Positions 9,026 to 18,019 of a stretch of DNA of 64,000 nt are shown here, piece after piece. Origin of the DNA: Marinobacter szutsaonensis. Lineage in GTDB: Bacteria; Pseudomonadota; Gammaproteobacteria; Pseudomonadales; Oleiphilaceae. Both the position numbers and the translations under genes were made by a program. The notes under the pieces are model-generated. The model was not told where the DNA came from. It made no database searches and saw nothing but the letters and a program-made list of their open reading frames with translations. The stretch spans positions 1,240,001-1,304,000 of the forward strand of contig NZ_BAAAFC010000001.1 in assembly GCF_039523335.1 (NCBI RefSeq), in the 5' to 3' direction. How positions within the stretch are numbered: position 1 is the first letter of the stretch; every line of letters begins with the position of its first letter.

Positions 9026-9484
9026 TCACAAGATCAGCGTGAGGCCGCCGGTAATCACCGCGAAAAAGATGGACAACGCGATCAGCATTTTCCAGGGGAA
9101 CGGAGGCGGGGGTGGCTCAACCGCCAGCTGCTCCTCCAGATAGCGTTTCAGCAACAGGGTATTACGGGTATTGGCCTTGTAGATGGCGTCGAACGCATCT
9201 CCGACGACCGGCAGCAGGCCACCGAGAAAATCGATGCCCATGTTGCGGAGCATTCGCAGCTTCACTGCCCGGCTCGCGCCCACCCTCTGTGCTTCGGCAA
9301 GCACATAGGCGGACAACACCAGGCCAACCATGTCGCCCACCCCCGGCAGCAGCCCGATGATTGCATCCACCCCGATCTTGAAGCGGGTGAAGGGAACACC
9401 GATGCTGCTGTCCGTGAAGCGGCTGAACTTCTCCAGGCGCCGGAGCGTTGCTCGCTTCTGGACTTCGGTGGGCTGTTGAGTCAT
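9026..9484 (-). CDS. DUF4112 domain-containing membrane protein
   Basis: 152 residues from the ATG at 9484, chosen for its AGGAG site 6 bases upstream rather than a longer frame to 9580. It contains the DUF4112 pattern: FTDSSIGVPFTRFKIGVDAIIGLLPGVGD followed by a second GLLPVVGDAFDAIYKAN repeat, then a cytosolic segment and a C-terminal transmembrane helix. Function is unknown; proteins of this type are predicted inner-membrane proteins. Confidence 0.82.
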   Translation of the reverse strand: MTQQPTEVQKRATLRRLEKFSRFTDSSIGVPFTRFKIGVDAIIGLLPGVGDMVGLVLSAYVLAEAQRVGASRAVKLRMLRNMGIDFLGGLLPVVGDAFDAIYKANTRNTLLLKRYLEEQLAVEPPPPPFPWKMLIALSIFFAVITGGLTLIL

Positions 9485-9624
9485 GGAATCTCCTAGAATA
9501 TTACCCACAGGATCTGTGGATAACTTTGTTGGCAACGACAGGATACCCGGTGCAAACCCTTCAACCACGGGCGCTGGCACAAAGCGGAGGTAATTTGACC
9601 AATATTCACAGGAGCCGCCCCCGG

Positions 9625-10533
9625 CTACGCCTGATCGTAGTACTCCGCCAGCTCACCCGCCAGAAAATCGAACACCGTCCGCACCCGCAGGTTCATTCTC
9701 AGCTCCCGATGGGAGACCAGCCACACCTCGCCCCCGAAAGTCTTTTCGTCAAAGGCCCTCTCGACAGCCGGCTCGGCATCGCCCAGCTCCACAGGCATCA
9801 TGCCGATACCCATACCCAATTTGGTCATTTCCCAGTGCGTCGGGTGGCTGTCGGTCCTGACCGGGAAATTGCTCTCATCCACTGGAACTCCTCGCTCCAC
9901 GAGCGCCTGGCTATACAGCTCATTATTCGAGACAAAACCAATGAACGGGATGCCGTCCAGCGAGCTGTCCTCCCGTTGATCGAATTGCCTCAGCATCAGC
10001 AGAAGATCCGGCGTGCCATATAGGGTGGCGGAGAAGCACCCAACCTTACGCGCAATCAGATCCGGTTCAGTGGGACGAAAATTTCGGATGGCGATATCGG
10101 CGGCACGCCGCTTGAGATCACTGGCTTCATTGGATGCGACCAGTGCCACCGAGATACCCTGATACAGGGTGCGGAGCTTTTTAAGCACCGGGGGAAGAAT
10201 AAAGGCGGCAGTCACCTCCGATGCGGAGATCGTGATCTCGCCCTCAATGGAGGTCGCACGCCCAGTGGCCGCCAGCGAAAAACTGCTTGCCGCTTCCCCC
10301 ATCGCCCGCACGTACGACAGCAGCTCCAACCCGTTTTGAGTCAGCTCCAGACCCCGGTTCCCCCGCTCGAACAGTGCCGTGGACAACTCTTCTTCCAGGG
10401 CCGAAACCTGCCTGCCCAGCGTCGGCTGGGACACACCCAACGCTTTGGCTGCAGCCGATAACGACCCCTCTTCGGCAGTTACAAGGAAAGCCCGAGCCCG
10501 ATTCCAGTCAAATTTTACCGTTCGCCAATCCAT
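9625..10533 (-). CDS. LysR family transcriptional regulator
   Basis: 302 residues. An N-terminal winged helix-turn-helix (FLVTAEEGSLSAAAKALGVSQPTLGRQVSALEEEL, residues 14-48) is followed by a periplasmic-binding-like effector domain (ITISASEVTAAFILPPVL onward). The start MDWRTVKFDWNRARAFL is typical of a subgroup near regulators of small operons. It is transcribed away from the methyltransferase gene at 10640 across a 106-base region, so it may control that gene and itself. The effector is unknown. Confidence 0.9.
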   Translation of the reverse strand: MDWRTVKFDWNRARAFLVTAEEGSLSAAAKALGVSQPTLGRQVSALEEELSTALFERGNRGLELTQNGLELLSYVRAMGEAASSFSLAATGRATSIEGEITISASEVTAAFILPPVLKKLRTLYQGISVALVASNEASDLKRRAADIAIRNFRPTEPDLIARKVGCFSATLYGTPDLLLMLRQFDQREDSSLDGIPFIGFVSNNELYSQALVERGVPVDESNFPVRTDSHPTHWEMTKLGMGIGMMPVELGDAEPAVERAFDEKTFGGEVWLVSHRELRMNLRVRTVFDFLAGELAEYYDQA

Positions 10534-10639
10534 TCATTTTCGCATATCAAAAATACATAAATGGCGATTTTACCAACAAATATGCAGAGATAGAATGGTC
10601 TCCGTCATCGCTCGAACCCCCAGCTCACCAGGAGCCCCC

Positions 10640-11347
10640 ATGGATTCATCAATACAGTTCTGGAACCGAACGGCGGAGCGCTACGCAAAGCGCCCGGTGG
10701 CGGATGAAGCGGCCTATCGCAGCAAACTCTCGATCACCCAGGAATACCTCCGCCCGGAGATGGATGTGCTTGAGATCGGCTGTGGCACCGGCTCCACCGC
10801 CCTGGTCCACGCCCCGAAGGTACGGACCTACCTGGCAACGGACGCCTCCTACCGAATGATCGAGATTGCCCGGGGCAAGCTCGACCATACCAACGTCAGG
10901 AATCTCGAGTTCCGTGTCGCCTCGCTGGATGATCTCGGTGACCTGCATCAGCCGTTCGATGCAGTCCTCTGCCTGAACCTCCTGCACCTGCTCAAAGACC
11001 CGAAATCGGCAATCGAGCAAGTCCTCGGTCTGGTCAAACCGGGCGGTGTTTTCGTCAGCACCACTGCATGTCTAAAAGACAAAAAGTCCTGGCTACGTCC
11101 TGTTGCAGTGGCCGCCAGACTCCTCCGCCTGGCCCCATTCGTGGAATTCCTGTCTAAGCAGGAGCTGAAAAACTGCCTGCAGGAGGCCGGCTTCGACATC
11201 CTGCACACCTGGGTACCGGAAAACACGAGCGACGTACTGTTCGCCATCGCAGCCCGGCCGGCCCAATCCACCTGCATCGATCGCAAGAAGGAATCCTTCG
11301 AGGACTACCGGCAGGCCAGTGAGGAGCTTATGAAAGGCCGTCACTGA
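10640..11347 (+). CDS. Class I SAM-dependent methyltransferase
   Basis: 235 residues from the ATG at 10640, which has AGGAG five bases upstream; the frame stays open further 5' but into the LysR gene. Motif I is VLEIGCGTGSTAL near residue 42, the acidic residue follows in YLATDASYRMIEIA, and the post-motif VLCLNLLHLL is present near residue 110. The C-terminal part (GGVFVSTTACLKD onward) completes a Rossmann-like methyltransferase domain of the UbiE/arsenite methyltransferase shape. The substrate is not evident. It is divergent from the LysR gene. Confidence 0.88.
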   Translation: MDSSIQFWNRTAERYAKRPVADEAAYRSKLSITQEYLRPEMDVLEIGCGTGSTALVHAPKVRTYLATDASYRMIEIARGKLDHTNVRNLEFRVASLDDLGDLHQPFDAVLCLNLLHLLKDPKSAIEQVLGLVKPGGVFVSTTACLKDKKSWLRPVAVAARLLRLAPFVEFLSKQELKNCLQEAGFDILHTWVPENTSDVLFAIAARPAQSTCIDRKKESFEDYRQASEELMKGRH

Positions 11348-11353
11348 TGTCCC

Positions 11354-12223
11354 TTAATCGGGTTTTGCCAGGTAATCGAACACTGCGGCAAAATCGTCCC
11401 GCCCATGGCCGGCGCTGTTGGCCTGCCCGTAAACGGATTTCGCGAGACCTGCGAGGAACAGCGGCTGCTTCTGCTCATACGCCGTAAGATCCAGCAGATG
11501 CAGATCCTTGAGCATCAGTTCCAACGGGAACTGGGCTTCATAATCGCCCTCTTTGATCAGCCCGGCCTTGCCTTTCAGGAAAGGCGCGGTCACCGGCAGG
11601 TTGGGCAAGGTATCCATCAGAAAATCCCGACTGAAACCCAGCTTTTCGCCCAGGAGGGCAGTTTCGGAATACACCAGCATACTCTGGGCCAGCAGGGCGT
11701 TCACCAGCATCTTGAAGGCGCTGCCCTGACCCGCGGCACCGACGTGGAGAATCTTCTGGCCCATGTGCTCAAGCAGGTGCCGGACCTCTTCCACATCGTC
11801 CGATTCACCACCGAGCAGGAACGTCAGCTCCCCGGTTTCCGCCGGCATTTTCGTACCTGCCACCGGCGCATCCAGGAACCGCAAGCCCCGGGCCCGGGCC
11901 CGCTCGTCACATTCCCGGGTGTAGGACGGATTCACGGTAGAGCAATTGACCCACAATGCGCCCTCGCCCATGGCGCCGACAAAGCCGTTCTCGCCAAAGG
12001 CAACCTTCTCGACCACCTCCGGCGCGCTGAGCATCGTGAATACAACGTCGGCATCAGCCACTGCCGCCCGCGCAGATCTGGCGGTCTTTGCGCCAGCCTT
12101 TTCCAGCGCGGTCATTGCCCCCGGGGAGCGGTTGAAAACCGTGAGTGAAATTCCGTTTTCCTTGAGCAGGTTATTGGCCATGCGGCTGCCCATGATACCC
12201 AGACCGATAAACGAGATATTCAT
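11354..12223 (-). CDS. NAD(P)-dependent beta-hydroxyacid dehydrogenase family (3-HIBADH-like)
   Basis: 289 residues. N-terminal Rossmann motif IGLGIMGSRMANNL (residues 6-19), the substrate-binding segment FLDAPVAGTKMPAETGELTFLLGG near 115-138 and the catalytic Lys region GQGSAFKMLVNALL near 165-178. The family covers 3-hydroxyisobutyrate dehydrogenase, tartronate semialdehyde reductase and glyoxylate/succinic semialdehyde reductase; the general position of the motifs does not discriminate. A GGAGG site precedes the ATG. It converges on the methyltransferase gene with only 6 bases between stops. Confidence 0.88.
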   Translation of the reverse strand: MNISFIGLGIMGSRMANNLLKENGISLTVFNRSPGAMTALEKAGAKTARSARAAVADADVVFTMLSAPEVVEKVAFGENGFVGAMGEGALWVNCSTVNPSYTRECDERARARGLRFLDAPVAGTKMPAETGELTFLLGGESDDVEEVRHLLEHMGQKILHVGAAGQGSAFKMLVNALLAQSMLVYSETALLGEKLGFSRDFLMDTLPNLPVTAPFLKGKAGLIKEGDYEAQFPLELMLKDLHLLDLTAYEQKQPLFLAGLAKSVYGQANSAGHGRDDFAAVFDYLAKPD

Positions 12224-12358
12224 ACAATCCTCCCCTTCAGTTTTCGTGAGTGTAGTTCAGCCGGATGCCCCGGCCGATCCGTATGCGTTACGTTTGACGA
12301 CCAACCGACAAACCACGCAAACTGTTGTCAGGCCCTCTCAAGAGCAATAACCCATCCA

Positions 12359-12661
12359 ATGCCAGAAAATGTAAGAACCCGCATCCTGTTTCATTCGAAA
12401 CGCCTGAACATCTACCTGGTGCGATACCCTGAAGGGCACAAGGTGGTGCCCCATCTGGACATGATTTCCGAAGGCCGGTTGTACAAACTCAATTGCGTGC
12501 TGATCAAACCCAAAGCCGGTGGCGAATTCGTCTGTGAGAACAACATTTTCAACCTGTTCGGACGGATTTACCTGTTTCGCCCAGATCTACACCAGCACCA
12601 GGTTTCAAAGATTGAGCGCGGGAACCGGTGGTTGATGAGTTTTGCTCTGACCACGCACTAA
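12359..12661 (+). CDS. Minimal 2OG-Fe(II) oxygenase-like protein, 100 residues
   Basis: The sequence carries the iron facial-triad pattern of double-stranded beta-helix 2-oxoglutarate oxygenases: His32-x-Asp34 in VVPHLDM, a distal His80 in DLHQHQV and Arg90 ten residues later, the usual 2-oxoglutarate-binding position. At 100 residues it is about half the usual length, lacking the N-terminal helices. The ribosome site is poor, so the start is uncertain and a longer form is not seen. The substrate is unknown; this could be a truncated gene that has kept its core. Confidence 0.6.
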   Translation: MPENVRTRILFHSKRLNIYLVRYPEGHKVVPHLDMISEGRLYKLNCVLIKPKAGGEFVCENNIFNLFGRIYLFRPDLHQHQVSKIERGNRWLMSFALTTH

Positions 12662-12761
12662 GATTGTAGGACGTCGTCGCTGAACAGGTTTTCCTGCAAG
12701 CCGGCGTTGGCCACCAGAAGATCAACGAACACCGGCGGGGTACGCATCAGGATAGACAGAA

Positions 12762-13472
12762 TCAGTTCAGCAGACGTTCCTTGGCTTCATTGATACGGGC
12801 TGCCAGATAGTTACTTCCACCATGGTCCGGGTGCACTTTCTGCATCATCCGGCGGTGAGCCCTGATGATTTCTTCCCGACTGGCCCCGGGCTCCAGCCCA
12901 AGGATATCGAGGGCCTCGCTCTCGGTCAGAGGGCCGCCGGCACTGGCACGCTCGCGGGACTCCCCATCGTCTTTGCTGGCGTCATCGTCCGCCCGCCAGG
13001 AGTCACCGAACCTGCGGTCCAGGTAGGTTTCCAGCAATCGGGCAGAGTCCTCATCTTGCGCCCGACAGTACCGTAGCAGTTCGAGAAATTCGCTCTCGCT
13101 CAGATCCGCCAGTTCCCGGTCGGCCATGGGACCCTTCAGGATCTTCCCACTCATGGTTCCGGAGTCGTGATCGAGGCTCATTTCCAGAATGTCGCTGGAA
13201 ACGCGGGACTGGTTGCCCGACTTGCTCTCCGCGCCCCCATTACCGGCCCCGGACAACAGCGATGGCAGTATCCGACGCAACAGCGGGTAAAGAAATGCCA
13301 ACGCGGCAAACACAAAGTGCAGTCGGCCGGTAACGGCCAGCAGAACCACGATCCCGATACCCGCGATCAACGCCAGCTTGAGAATGGCCGGTTTACGTTG
13401 GCTGGCCGGCTGGTTGCGAAGCCAGAGCCAGGCAACAACCGACAGAACAATAACCAGAAGTGTTAATGGCAC
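12762..13472 (-). CDS. Membrane-anchored J-domain protein
   Basis: 236 residues from a GTG start. Two hydrophobic segments (about residues 2-15 and 29-65) anchor the protein. An acidic middle region with LSESEFLELLRYC and LLETYLDRRFGD, shaped like DjlA or Pam18-type linkers, leads to a C-terminal J domain (EALDILGLEPGASREEI) ending with the HPDHGG motif and the NEAKERLL tail. The HPD triad stimulates DnaK ATPase. It probably recruits DnaK to the inner membrane. No client is suggested by the neighbours. Confidence 0.88.
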   Translation of the reverse strand: MPLTLLVIVLSVVAWLWLRNQPASQRKPAILKLALIAGIGIVVLLAVTGRLHFVFAALAFLYPLLRRILPSLLSGAGNGGAESKSGNQSRVSSDILEMSLDHDSGTMSGKILKGPMADRELADLSESEFLELLRYCRAQDEDSARLLETYLDRRFGDSWRADDDASKDDGESRERASAGGPLTESEALDILGLEPGASREEIIRAHRRMMQKVHPDHGGSNYLAARINEAKERLLN

Positions 13473-13518
13473 TCAGATACCCCGGGCCCATTGGCCCATC
13501 GGTGGATGATTGCAAGCG

Positions 13519-14214
13519 CTATCTGATCTGCCGGGTCAGGCGCTTGACCTCCGGGGAGCTGCGGCTGGAGAAGTCCTGCAGGGCCTTGGCTCCCCCGGAA
13601 GCATAGACCGCAACCGCGGCCATAAGATCCTTCAGAACCTGCGGGCTGTTGCGATCAAAGGGTGCATAGGCGCCTCCGGAGAGCTTACTCACCTGCTGGA
13701 ACACCGCCCTGGCATGGGCGTCCTCGCTCTCGTGGAACATGAACACCGGGGTTCGCAGCAGGCCCAGTTCTCCGGCGGTGTGGCAGAGCTCGTCCACCGG
13801 CTCTTCGCAACAATCCCCGATAAACACCACGGCCCTGACGGGTTTTGCGCGGGTTTCCTTTACGGCGTGAGCCAGCACCCGGCTAATCTGGGTGAGGCCA
13901 CCCCGGCAGGACACACCGTTCATCAGGTCCAGCAGCTGACCGGTCTCTGTGACAAACTTCGTGGCCTTGAATTCGCCAAAGCCACGGTAGTAACAAAGCT
14001 GAATGGCCAGTCCACCCAGATCCCGGGTCGCTTGGAACAGTTCGCTTTGCAAATGGCAGGCCTGATCCCAGGTTGCCTCCCGGCTCGCGGTGGCGTCCAG
14101 GGCAAAAATCAGCCTGCCCTGCCCGCCACCTTGCTTGGGCAGCTTGCGGACCTCGTTGATGAACTGGTCAATGGACTGCTTATCGGATTTGGTGCGTAGC
14201 TCTTTGTCGGACAT
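13519..14214 (-). CDS. von Willebrand factor A (VWA) domain-containing protein
   Basis: 231 residues, soluble and lacking a signal peptide. A Rossmann-like VWA domain starts at about residue 30 with LIFALDATASREATW, where DATAS replaces the usual DxSxS metal site, so metal binding may be altered. AVVFIGDCCEEPVDEL near residue 135 is the expected strand with the third metal ligand. Similar proteins occur beside TerD or MoxR-like systems, but none is nearby here. Function unknown. It lies 46 bases upstream of the J-domain gene and may be cotranscribed with it. Confidence 0.75.
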   Translation of the reverse strand: MSDKELRTKSDKQSIDQFINEVRKLPKQGGGQGRLIFALDATASREATWDQACHLQSELFQATRDLGGLAIQLCYYRGFGEFKATKFVTETGQLLDLMNGVSCRGGLTQISRVLAHAVKETRAKPVRAVVFIGDCCEEPVDELCHTAGELGLLRTPVFMFHESEDAHARAVFQQVSKLSGGAYAPFDRNSPQVLKDLMAAVAVYASGGAKALQDFSSRSSPEVKRLTRQIR

Positions 14215-14295
14215 AGGCTTCTCGAATCGCCAAGGCTGGCCACTATCTCGCTAGAAGCTTAGGGCAAAGATCACGCATTTCACAGGCTAGACCGA

Positions 14296-14751
14296 TCAGC
14301 CCGCCAGTGCCGACCGCACCTTCTTGCTCAGATGCCCCATGTCTACCCGGCCAAGTACCTGCGGTCGCAGCTCGTTCATCACACGACCCATATCCTGCAT
14401 CCCCTGGGCATCGGTTGAACTGATGGCCATGCGGATCAGGGCGTCCAGGTCATCCTCGCTCAGGGCGGCGGGCATGAATTCTTCAAGGATCACCATTTCC
14501 GCCCGCTCCTTGTCGCCCAGCTCCTCGCGGCCGGCGTCATCGTACTGACTGGCGGCATCCCGGCGCTGCTTGAGCATCTTGTCCAGGACCTTGAGAACGT
14601 CCTCATCGTTCAGCTCACGACGTTCATCAATCTCGATCTGTTTGACCGCGGACTGGGCCATGCGCAGGGTGGTCAGCCGGAGTTTATCCTTGCTCCGCAT
14701 TGCGTCTTTCACCGCGTTGCTCAGTTGCTCCTTGAGTGATTGTTCTGCCAT
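14296..14751 (-). CDS. GatB/YqeY domain-containing protein
   Basis: 151 residues, all alpha. The pattern LKEQLSNAVKDAMRSKDKLRLTTLR, then EIDERRELNDEDVLKVLDKM and the C-terminal GMQDMGRVMNELRPQVLGR..DMGHLSKKVR fits the YqeY family, which matches the C-terminal domain of the GatB amidotransferase subunit. In many proteobacteria yqeY lies beside rpsU and dnaG; it does not here. The biochemical role is unproven. Confidence 0.92.
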   Translation of the reverse strand: MAEQSLKEQLSNAVKDAMRSKDKLRLTTLRMAQSAVKQIEIDERRELNDEDVLKVLDKMLKQRRDAASQYDDAGREELGDKERAEMVILEEFMPAALSEDDLDALIRMAISSTDAQGMQDMGRVMNELRPQVLGRVDMGHLSKKVRSALAG

Positions 14752-14864
14752 AACCGGCCTCCTGTTCTGTGGATTAGGCTACCTCCGCGCATAATGCCAA
14801 GAGGTAGATGTAACGGGTTGGTTACCCCGAGTTTACTCCTGTGTCAGCCAGAGTCGTGCACCAA

Positions 14865-15188
14865 TCAGGCAAAATACTCCTGCATCCAGTCGAACAGTTT
14901 GCTCTCGGACATATCGCCCAAAGCCATCTGCTGGAAATCGTTGCCCACTTCATCCTCGATGGTCACGAACTGGTACAGGATAACGCCCGGCTGCTCATCA
15001 TGAAGGATAAGATTAATGCGTCGGCGGGTTCGCAAACAGTCAATCGTCATGACATCCGCAGGGATGCCGGCATCACGCATACCTCTGCGAACCTCCACAA
15101 CCGGATTGATATGCTGGTGGGTTGCCTGGATGCGGGTGTGGGCATCGCTGGCCAAGTCGGACAGGGTTTTGAGGGGATCTTCCGGCAT
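14865..15188 (-). CDS. Hypothetical protein, about 107 residues
   Basis: The ATG at 15188 (MPEDPLKTLSDLAS) is the better start; the frame extends to 15242 without a good ribosome site. The protein is soluble, with a helical N-terminus rich in His and Thr (DAHTRIQATHQHI) and a beta-rich part containing DCLRTRRRINLILHDEQPG, ending in an acidic helix. It looks like a small conserved gammaproteobacterial protein, but I do not recognise its family. Confidence 0.65.
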   Translation of the reverse strand: MPEDPLKTLSDLASDAHTRIQATHQHINPVVEVRRGMRDAGIPADVMTIDCLRTRRRINLILHDEQPGVILYQFVTIEDEVGNDFQQMALGDMSESKLFDWMQEYFA

Positions 15189-15387
15189 GGGGATAGCTTC
15201 TCTGGGATCGGGACATTTTAAACGCCAAACATGGTAGCCCAATCCACAGCGTAAATGAAAAACACCCCTGCTGGACGGGCCTTCAGACGCTGCTCAGGCC
15301 AAAAACGAACGACGGGGTGAACCAAAAAGCCATTTGCAGACTACTCTTCAGGGCTATCCATTCTTTTGATGCGAACGGAGTTTGCGC

Positions 15388-16056
15388 ATGATTACGGTTC
15401 ATCACCTGAACAATTCCCGCTCACAACGTGTTCTCTGGATGCTGGAGGAGTTGGGCGAGCCCTACGAGATCCAGCGTTACGAGCGCGACCCCGAAACCAT
15501 GCTGGCGCCGGAAAGCCTCAAGAAGGTACACCCGCTGGGCAAATCACCGGTGATTACCGATGGAGATCTGGTCGTGGCCGAGTCCGGCGCCATTATTGAA
15601 TACCTTGCCCACACCTATGGCAAAGACACCATGCTGCCGGAAGGCGGCGGCCAGGCATGGCTGGATTACACCTACTGGCTGCACTACGCCGAAGGCTCCC
15701 TGATGCCACCACTGGTCATGCGCCTGGTGTTTGAAAAGGTAAAGACCAGCCCCATGCCATTTTTCATCAAGCCAGTGGCAAAAGGCATCTCGGACAAAAC
15801 CAATCAGATTTTCATCGGTCCGATGATCAAGACACACCTGGATTTCGTCGAAGCCCACCTGGCGAAAAACACCTGGTTTCTCGGGGAGAACCTCAGCGGG
15901 GCAGATATTCAGATGAGTTTTCCTTTGGAAGCCTCCGTGGCTCGGGGTATCGTTGGCAAAAACCGGCCTAACATCAACGCCTGGGTGGAACGAGTGCATG
16001 CCAGACCGGCGTACCAAAGGGCTCTCGAAAAAGGTGGAGAATACGACTTTGCCTGA
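15388..16056 (+). CDS. Glutathione S-transferase
   Basis: 222 residues from the ATG at 15388 (CGGAG site seven bases upstream). The N-terminal thioredoxin-like domain has HHLNNSRSQRVLWMLEELG with the Ser that usually activates glutathione, then the VHPLGKSPVI cis-Pro segment and VAESGAIIEYL, where the Glu-Ser pair binds the gamma-glutamyl group. The C-terminal half is helical (FLGENLSGADIQMSFPLEA). This is the cytosolic beta/nu-like GST architecture; the electrophile handled is unknown. Confidence 0.93.
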   Translation: MITVHHLNNSRSQRVLWMLEELGEPYEIQRYERDPETMLAPESLKKVHPLGKSPVITDGDLVVAESGAIIEYLAHTYGKDTMLPEGGGQAWLDYTYWLHYAEGSLMPPLVMRLVFEKVKTSPMPFFIKPVAKGISDKTNQIFIGPMIKTHLDFVEAHLAKNTWFLGENLSGADIQMSFPLEASVARGIVGKNRPNINAWVERVHARPAYQRALEKGGEYDFA

Positions 16057-16090
16057 CTAGACAGTCAACGAACAACAGGAACAGAGCTCT

Positions 16091-16675
16091 GTGGCATTCA
16101 ACCGATGGGCAAGTAACTTACGCCCCCATAAGATTCCTTTCCGGCGTCGCCTTGCCCGAGCCGCCGTGGCTTTGATCTATCGGAAGGCTGAAGAGGGTCG
16201 CGTTGAGTTGCTGTTTATCCAACGGGCCCGTCGGGAAGGCGATCCCTGGTCCGGGGATATGGCCTTTCCCGGCGGGCTTATGCAACCTGAGGATGCCACA
16301 CCCCGGGCAACCGCCGAACGGGAAACTCTCGAAGAAACCGGTATCGACCTGATACGCCATGGCCGTTTCCAGGCCCGACTGTCTGACCTGATTACCCGCC
16401 GTCACGGCCGCTGGCGACCGATGGTTGTCACCCCCTACGTTTACGAATGGCGGGGGCCGAAGGCAGTAACGATGAACCATGAAGTCGAGCGCGTAGTGTG
16501 GATCCCCCTCGACTACCTCGCAGCCCCGGAGAACCAGGGCAGCCTGCCCTGGCGCACGCCTCTCCGCACCCTGAATATGCCCTGTTGCCGATACCAGGGC
16601 TACTGTATATGGGGGCTGAGTTATAGCATGTTGCAGGAGCTGCTGGCTCTGGACCTGATCCGCCTGAAATTTTGA
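16091..16675 (+). CDS. Nudix hydrolase (CoA pyrophosphatase-like)
   Basis: 194 residues with a GTG start. The Nudix box is complete: GGLMQPEDATPRATAERE followed by TLEETGID (G, REx2EE and G positions, residues 61-86). The preceding FIQRARREGDPWSGDMAFPGG resembles the CoA diphosphatase group (NudL), which hydrolyses CoA or related nucleotide diphosphates. The C-terminus is longer than in minimal Nudix proteins. It starts 34 bases after the GST gene, so the two may share a transcript. Confidence 0.9.
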   Translation: MAFNRWASNLRPHKIPFRRRLARAAVALIYRKAEEGRVELLFIQRARREGDPWSGDMAFPGGLMQPEDATPRATAERETLEETGIDLIRHGRFQARLSDLITRRHGRWRPMVVTPYVYEWRGPKAVTMNHEVERVVWIPLDYLAAPENQGSLPWRTPLRTLNMPCCRYQGYCIWGLSYSMLQELLALDLIRLKF

Positions 16676-16693
16676 AGAACCTGGAGCACGTTG

Positions 16694-17362
16694 CTATTTC
16701 GCGGCATTTACCCGCTGATAGTACTGCTCGTAAGTCGGGCTATAAGGCCCGGGCGGAACGCCGTTCACGCCATAGAATGCAGCCGCATTTGCCTGCCTGG
16801 TCAGTGGCAAATAGTTCGGCGCTGCCCTTTCCACCGCCGCCGTTACGGCCATGGCGAGAAGGTCCACCAACGGATTACCCGAGCTGTTGTTATCGGGGGT
16901 GTACGTCATTCTCTGGCGGGCAGTCCAGAGCTCTGCTCCATCGGCATTCACAATCCGATATTCGAAATCCACCTCCGTTGTGGTCGTCAGCAACATGTAC
17001 CTGGACGTCCACTCGTGAATGGTCACATACAGTATCGAATCTGCCTTGAACAGATTGGCCAGCTGCTCAGGCGGTGCGGCATGGACTTCGGCGGGTTCGT
17101 AGTACCCCTCGTATTCCAGCAAAGTTTTCACTGTGTTTACGGGAAAAACGTAATAACCCTTCTCCGCAAGGTAGAAAGGTAACGTTGCCAGTAGCGAAGT
17201 CGTGCTCTGTACATCAGTCGACATATTGACAGGAGGCACCACCAGAATCGATTTGGGTGATGCATTGTGGAACGCATCAAGACGGTCTGGATTGCCCGTC
17301 GTGGCACAACCGGTGACCAAGGAGACCACGAAAAACACGAGGGACAGCTTCAATGCTCTCAT
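16694..17362 (-). CDS. DUF799/GNA1162-like lipoprotein
   Basis: 222 residues from the ATG at 17362. A lipoprotein signal ends at VVSLVTGCATTG, so the protein is lipid-anchored, probably at the outer membrane facing the periplasm. The mature part has SILVVPPVNMSTDV, FYLAEKGYYVFPV and ADSILYVTIHEWTSRY, the pattern of the GNA1162 (DUF799) family whose fold resembles TolB-N and FlgT. ATG overlaps the stop of the DUF4810-like gene by four bases. It is the last gene of a four-gene lipoprotein operon headed by csgG. Confidence 0.85.
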   Translation of the reverse strand: MRALKLSLVFFVVSLVTGCATTGNPDRLDAFHNASPKSILVVPPVNMSTDVQSTTSLLATLPFYLAEKGYYVFPVNTVKTLLEYEGYYEPAEVHAAPPEQLANLFKADSILYVTIHEWTSRYMLLTTTTEVDFEYRIVNADGAELWTARQRMTYTPDNNSSGNPLVDLLAMAVTAAVERAAPNYLPLTRQANAAAFYGVNGVPPGPYSPTYEQYYQRVNAAK

Positions 17363-17706
17363 TGCCGGGCCTCCAGGTTCTCGATGAGCATGCTGAGCAT
17401 CGGCCGGCTCTCGGGCCATGCATCGTATTCCATCCGGTAGAATTTGAGTGCGGCTTCAACCTCACCCTGTTCCAGCATAAAGGTGCCCGCCTCGGCAAAA
17501 AGCCCCGGGGCTATCGGATGTTCAGGCGTACCCCCGGTTTCGACAAACTCCACGTAGTTTTTCAGAGCCTCCTCTTTCAACCCGGGTTCCTGATAAACCA
17601 CGAACAGCGTTTCCTGATACTGCCCCCACTCGTACAACCCCTGGTTACTGGCACATCCCGTCAACAACACAAACATCGACAATGTGAGAAAGAGCTTCTT
17701 AGTCAT
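17359..17706 (-). CDS. DUF4810-like lipoprotein
   Basis: 115 residues. Lipobox at FVLLTGCAS, cleaved before Cys18. The body is helical with GLYEWGQYQETLFVVYQEPG, then PIAPGLFAEAGTFMLEQGEVEAALKFYRMEYDAWPES, reading as one or two TPR-like repeats, as expected for DUF4810. It overlaps the upstream gene by eight bases and the downstream gene by four, so translation is probably coupled. The family is known to sit beside GNA1162 and CsgG genes. Confidence 0.8.
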   Translation of the reverse strand: MTKKLFLTLSMFVLLTGCASNQGLYEWGQYQETLFVVYQEPGLKEEALKNYVEFVETGGTPEHPIAPGLFAEAGTFMLEQGEVEAALKFYRMEYDAWPESRPMLSMLIENLEARQ

Positions 17707-18019
17707 GTGTCCCTACCTTCAGAATCCTGTTAACACCAGCCCCGAGATAAACCTCTTGTTGATAAACCACCTTACCGTCGGACAAAAGTTCAACTTGATG
17801 AGTGCCATCAATAATTTTGAGCAGATTTTCACCGGCCTGATACTGACCAACATAACCATAGGAGACCCCGTCAATCCGGAGCTCATAGTATTCCGAAGCC
17901 ACCGATGGCAGTTCGAACGCAATACCCGGGCGGTCATCGACTACCTGGGTATTGCGTGTGGGCGACTGGACACATGCCGTCAGGGTGAAACAGATCAGTA
18001 ACGCGAGCAGAATCCTCAT
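17699..18019 (-). CDS. Small lipoprotein of the CsgG operon
   Basis: 106 residues. Signal peptide MRILLALLICFTLTAC with lipid attachment at Cys16. The mature part is beta-rich (YYELRIDGVSYGYVGQYQAGENLLKIIDGTHQVELLSDG), a small sandwich-like unit resembling PEGA-type surface modules. Its ATG overlaps the csgG stop by four bases and its end overlaps the DUF4810-like gene by eight. Function unknown; the context says it is a subunit or partner of the CsgG complex. Confidence 0.8.
   Translation of the reverse strand: MRILLALLICFTLTACVQSPTRNTQVVDDRPGIAFELPSVASEYYELRIDGVSYGYVGQYQAGENLLKIIDGTHQVELLSDGKVVYQQEVYLGAGVNRILKVGTHD

Noticed and set aside
12662..12761. Coding-like minus-strand frame (AELILSILMRTPP onward) after the J-domain gene
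   Set aside because: About 34 codons, no ribosome site and overlap with the J-domain stop; not enough to call a gene.
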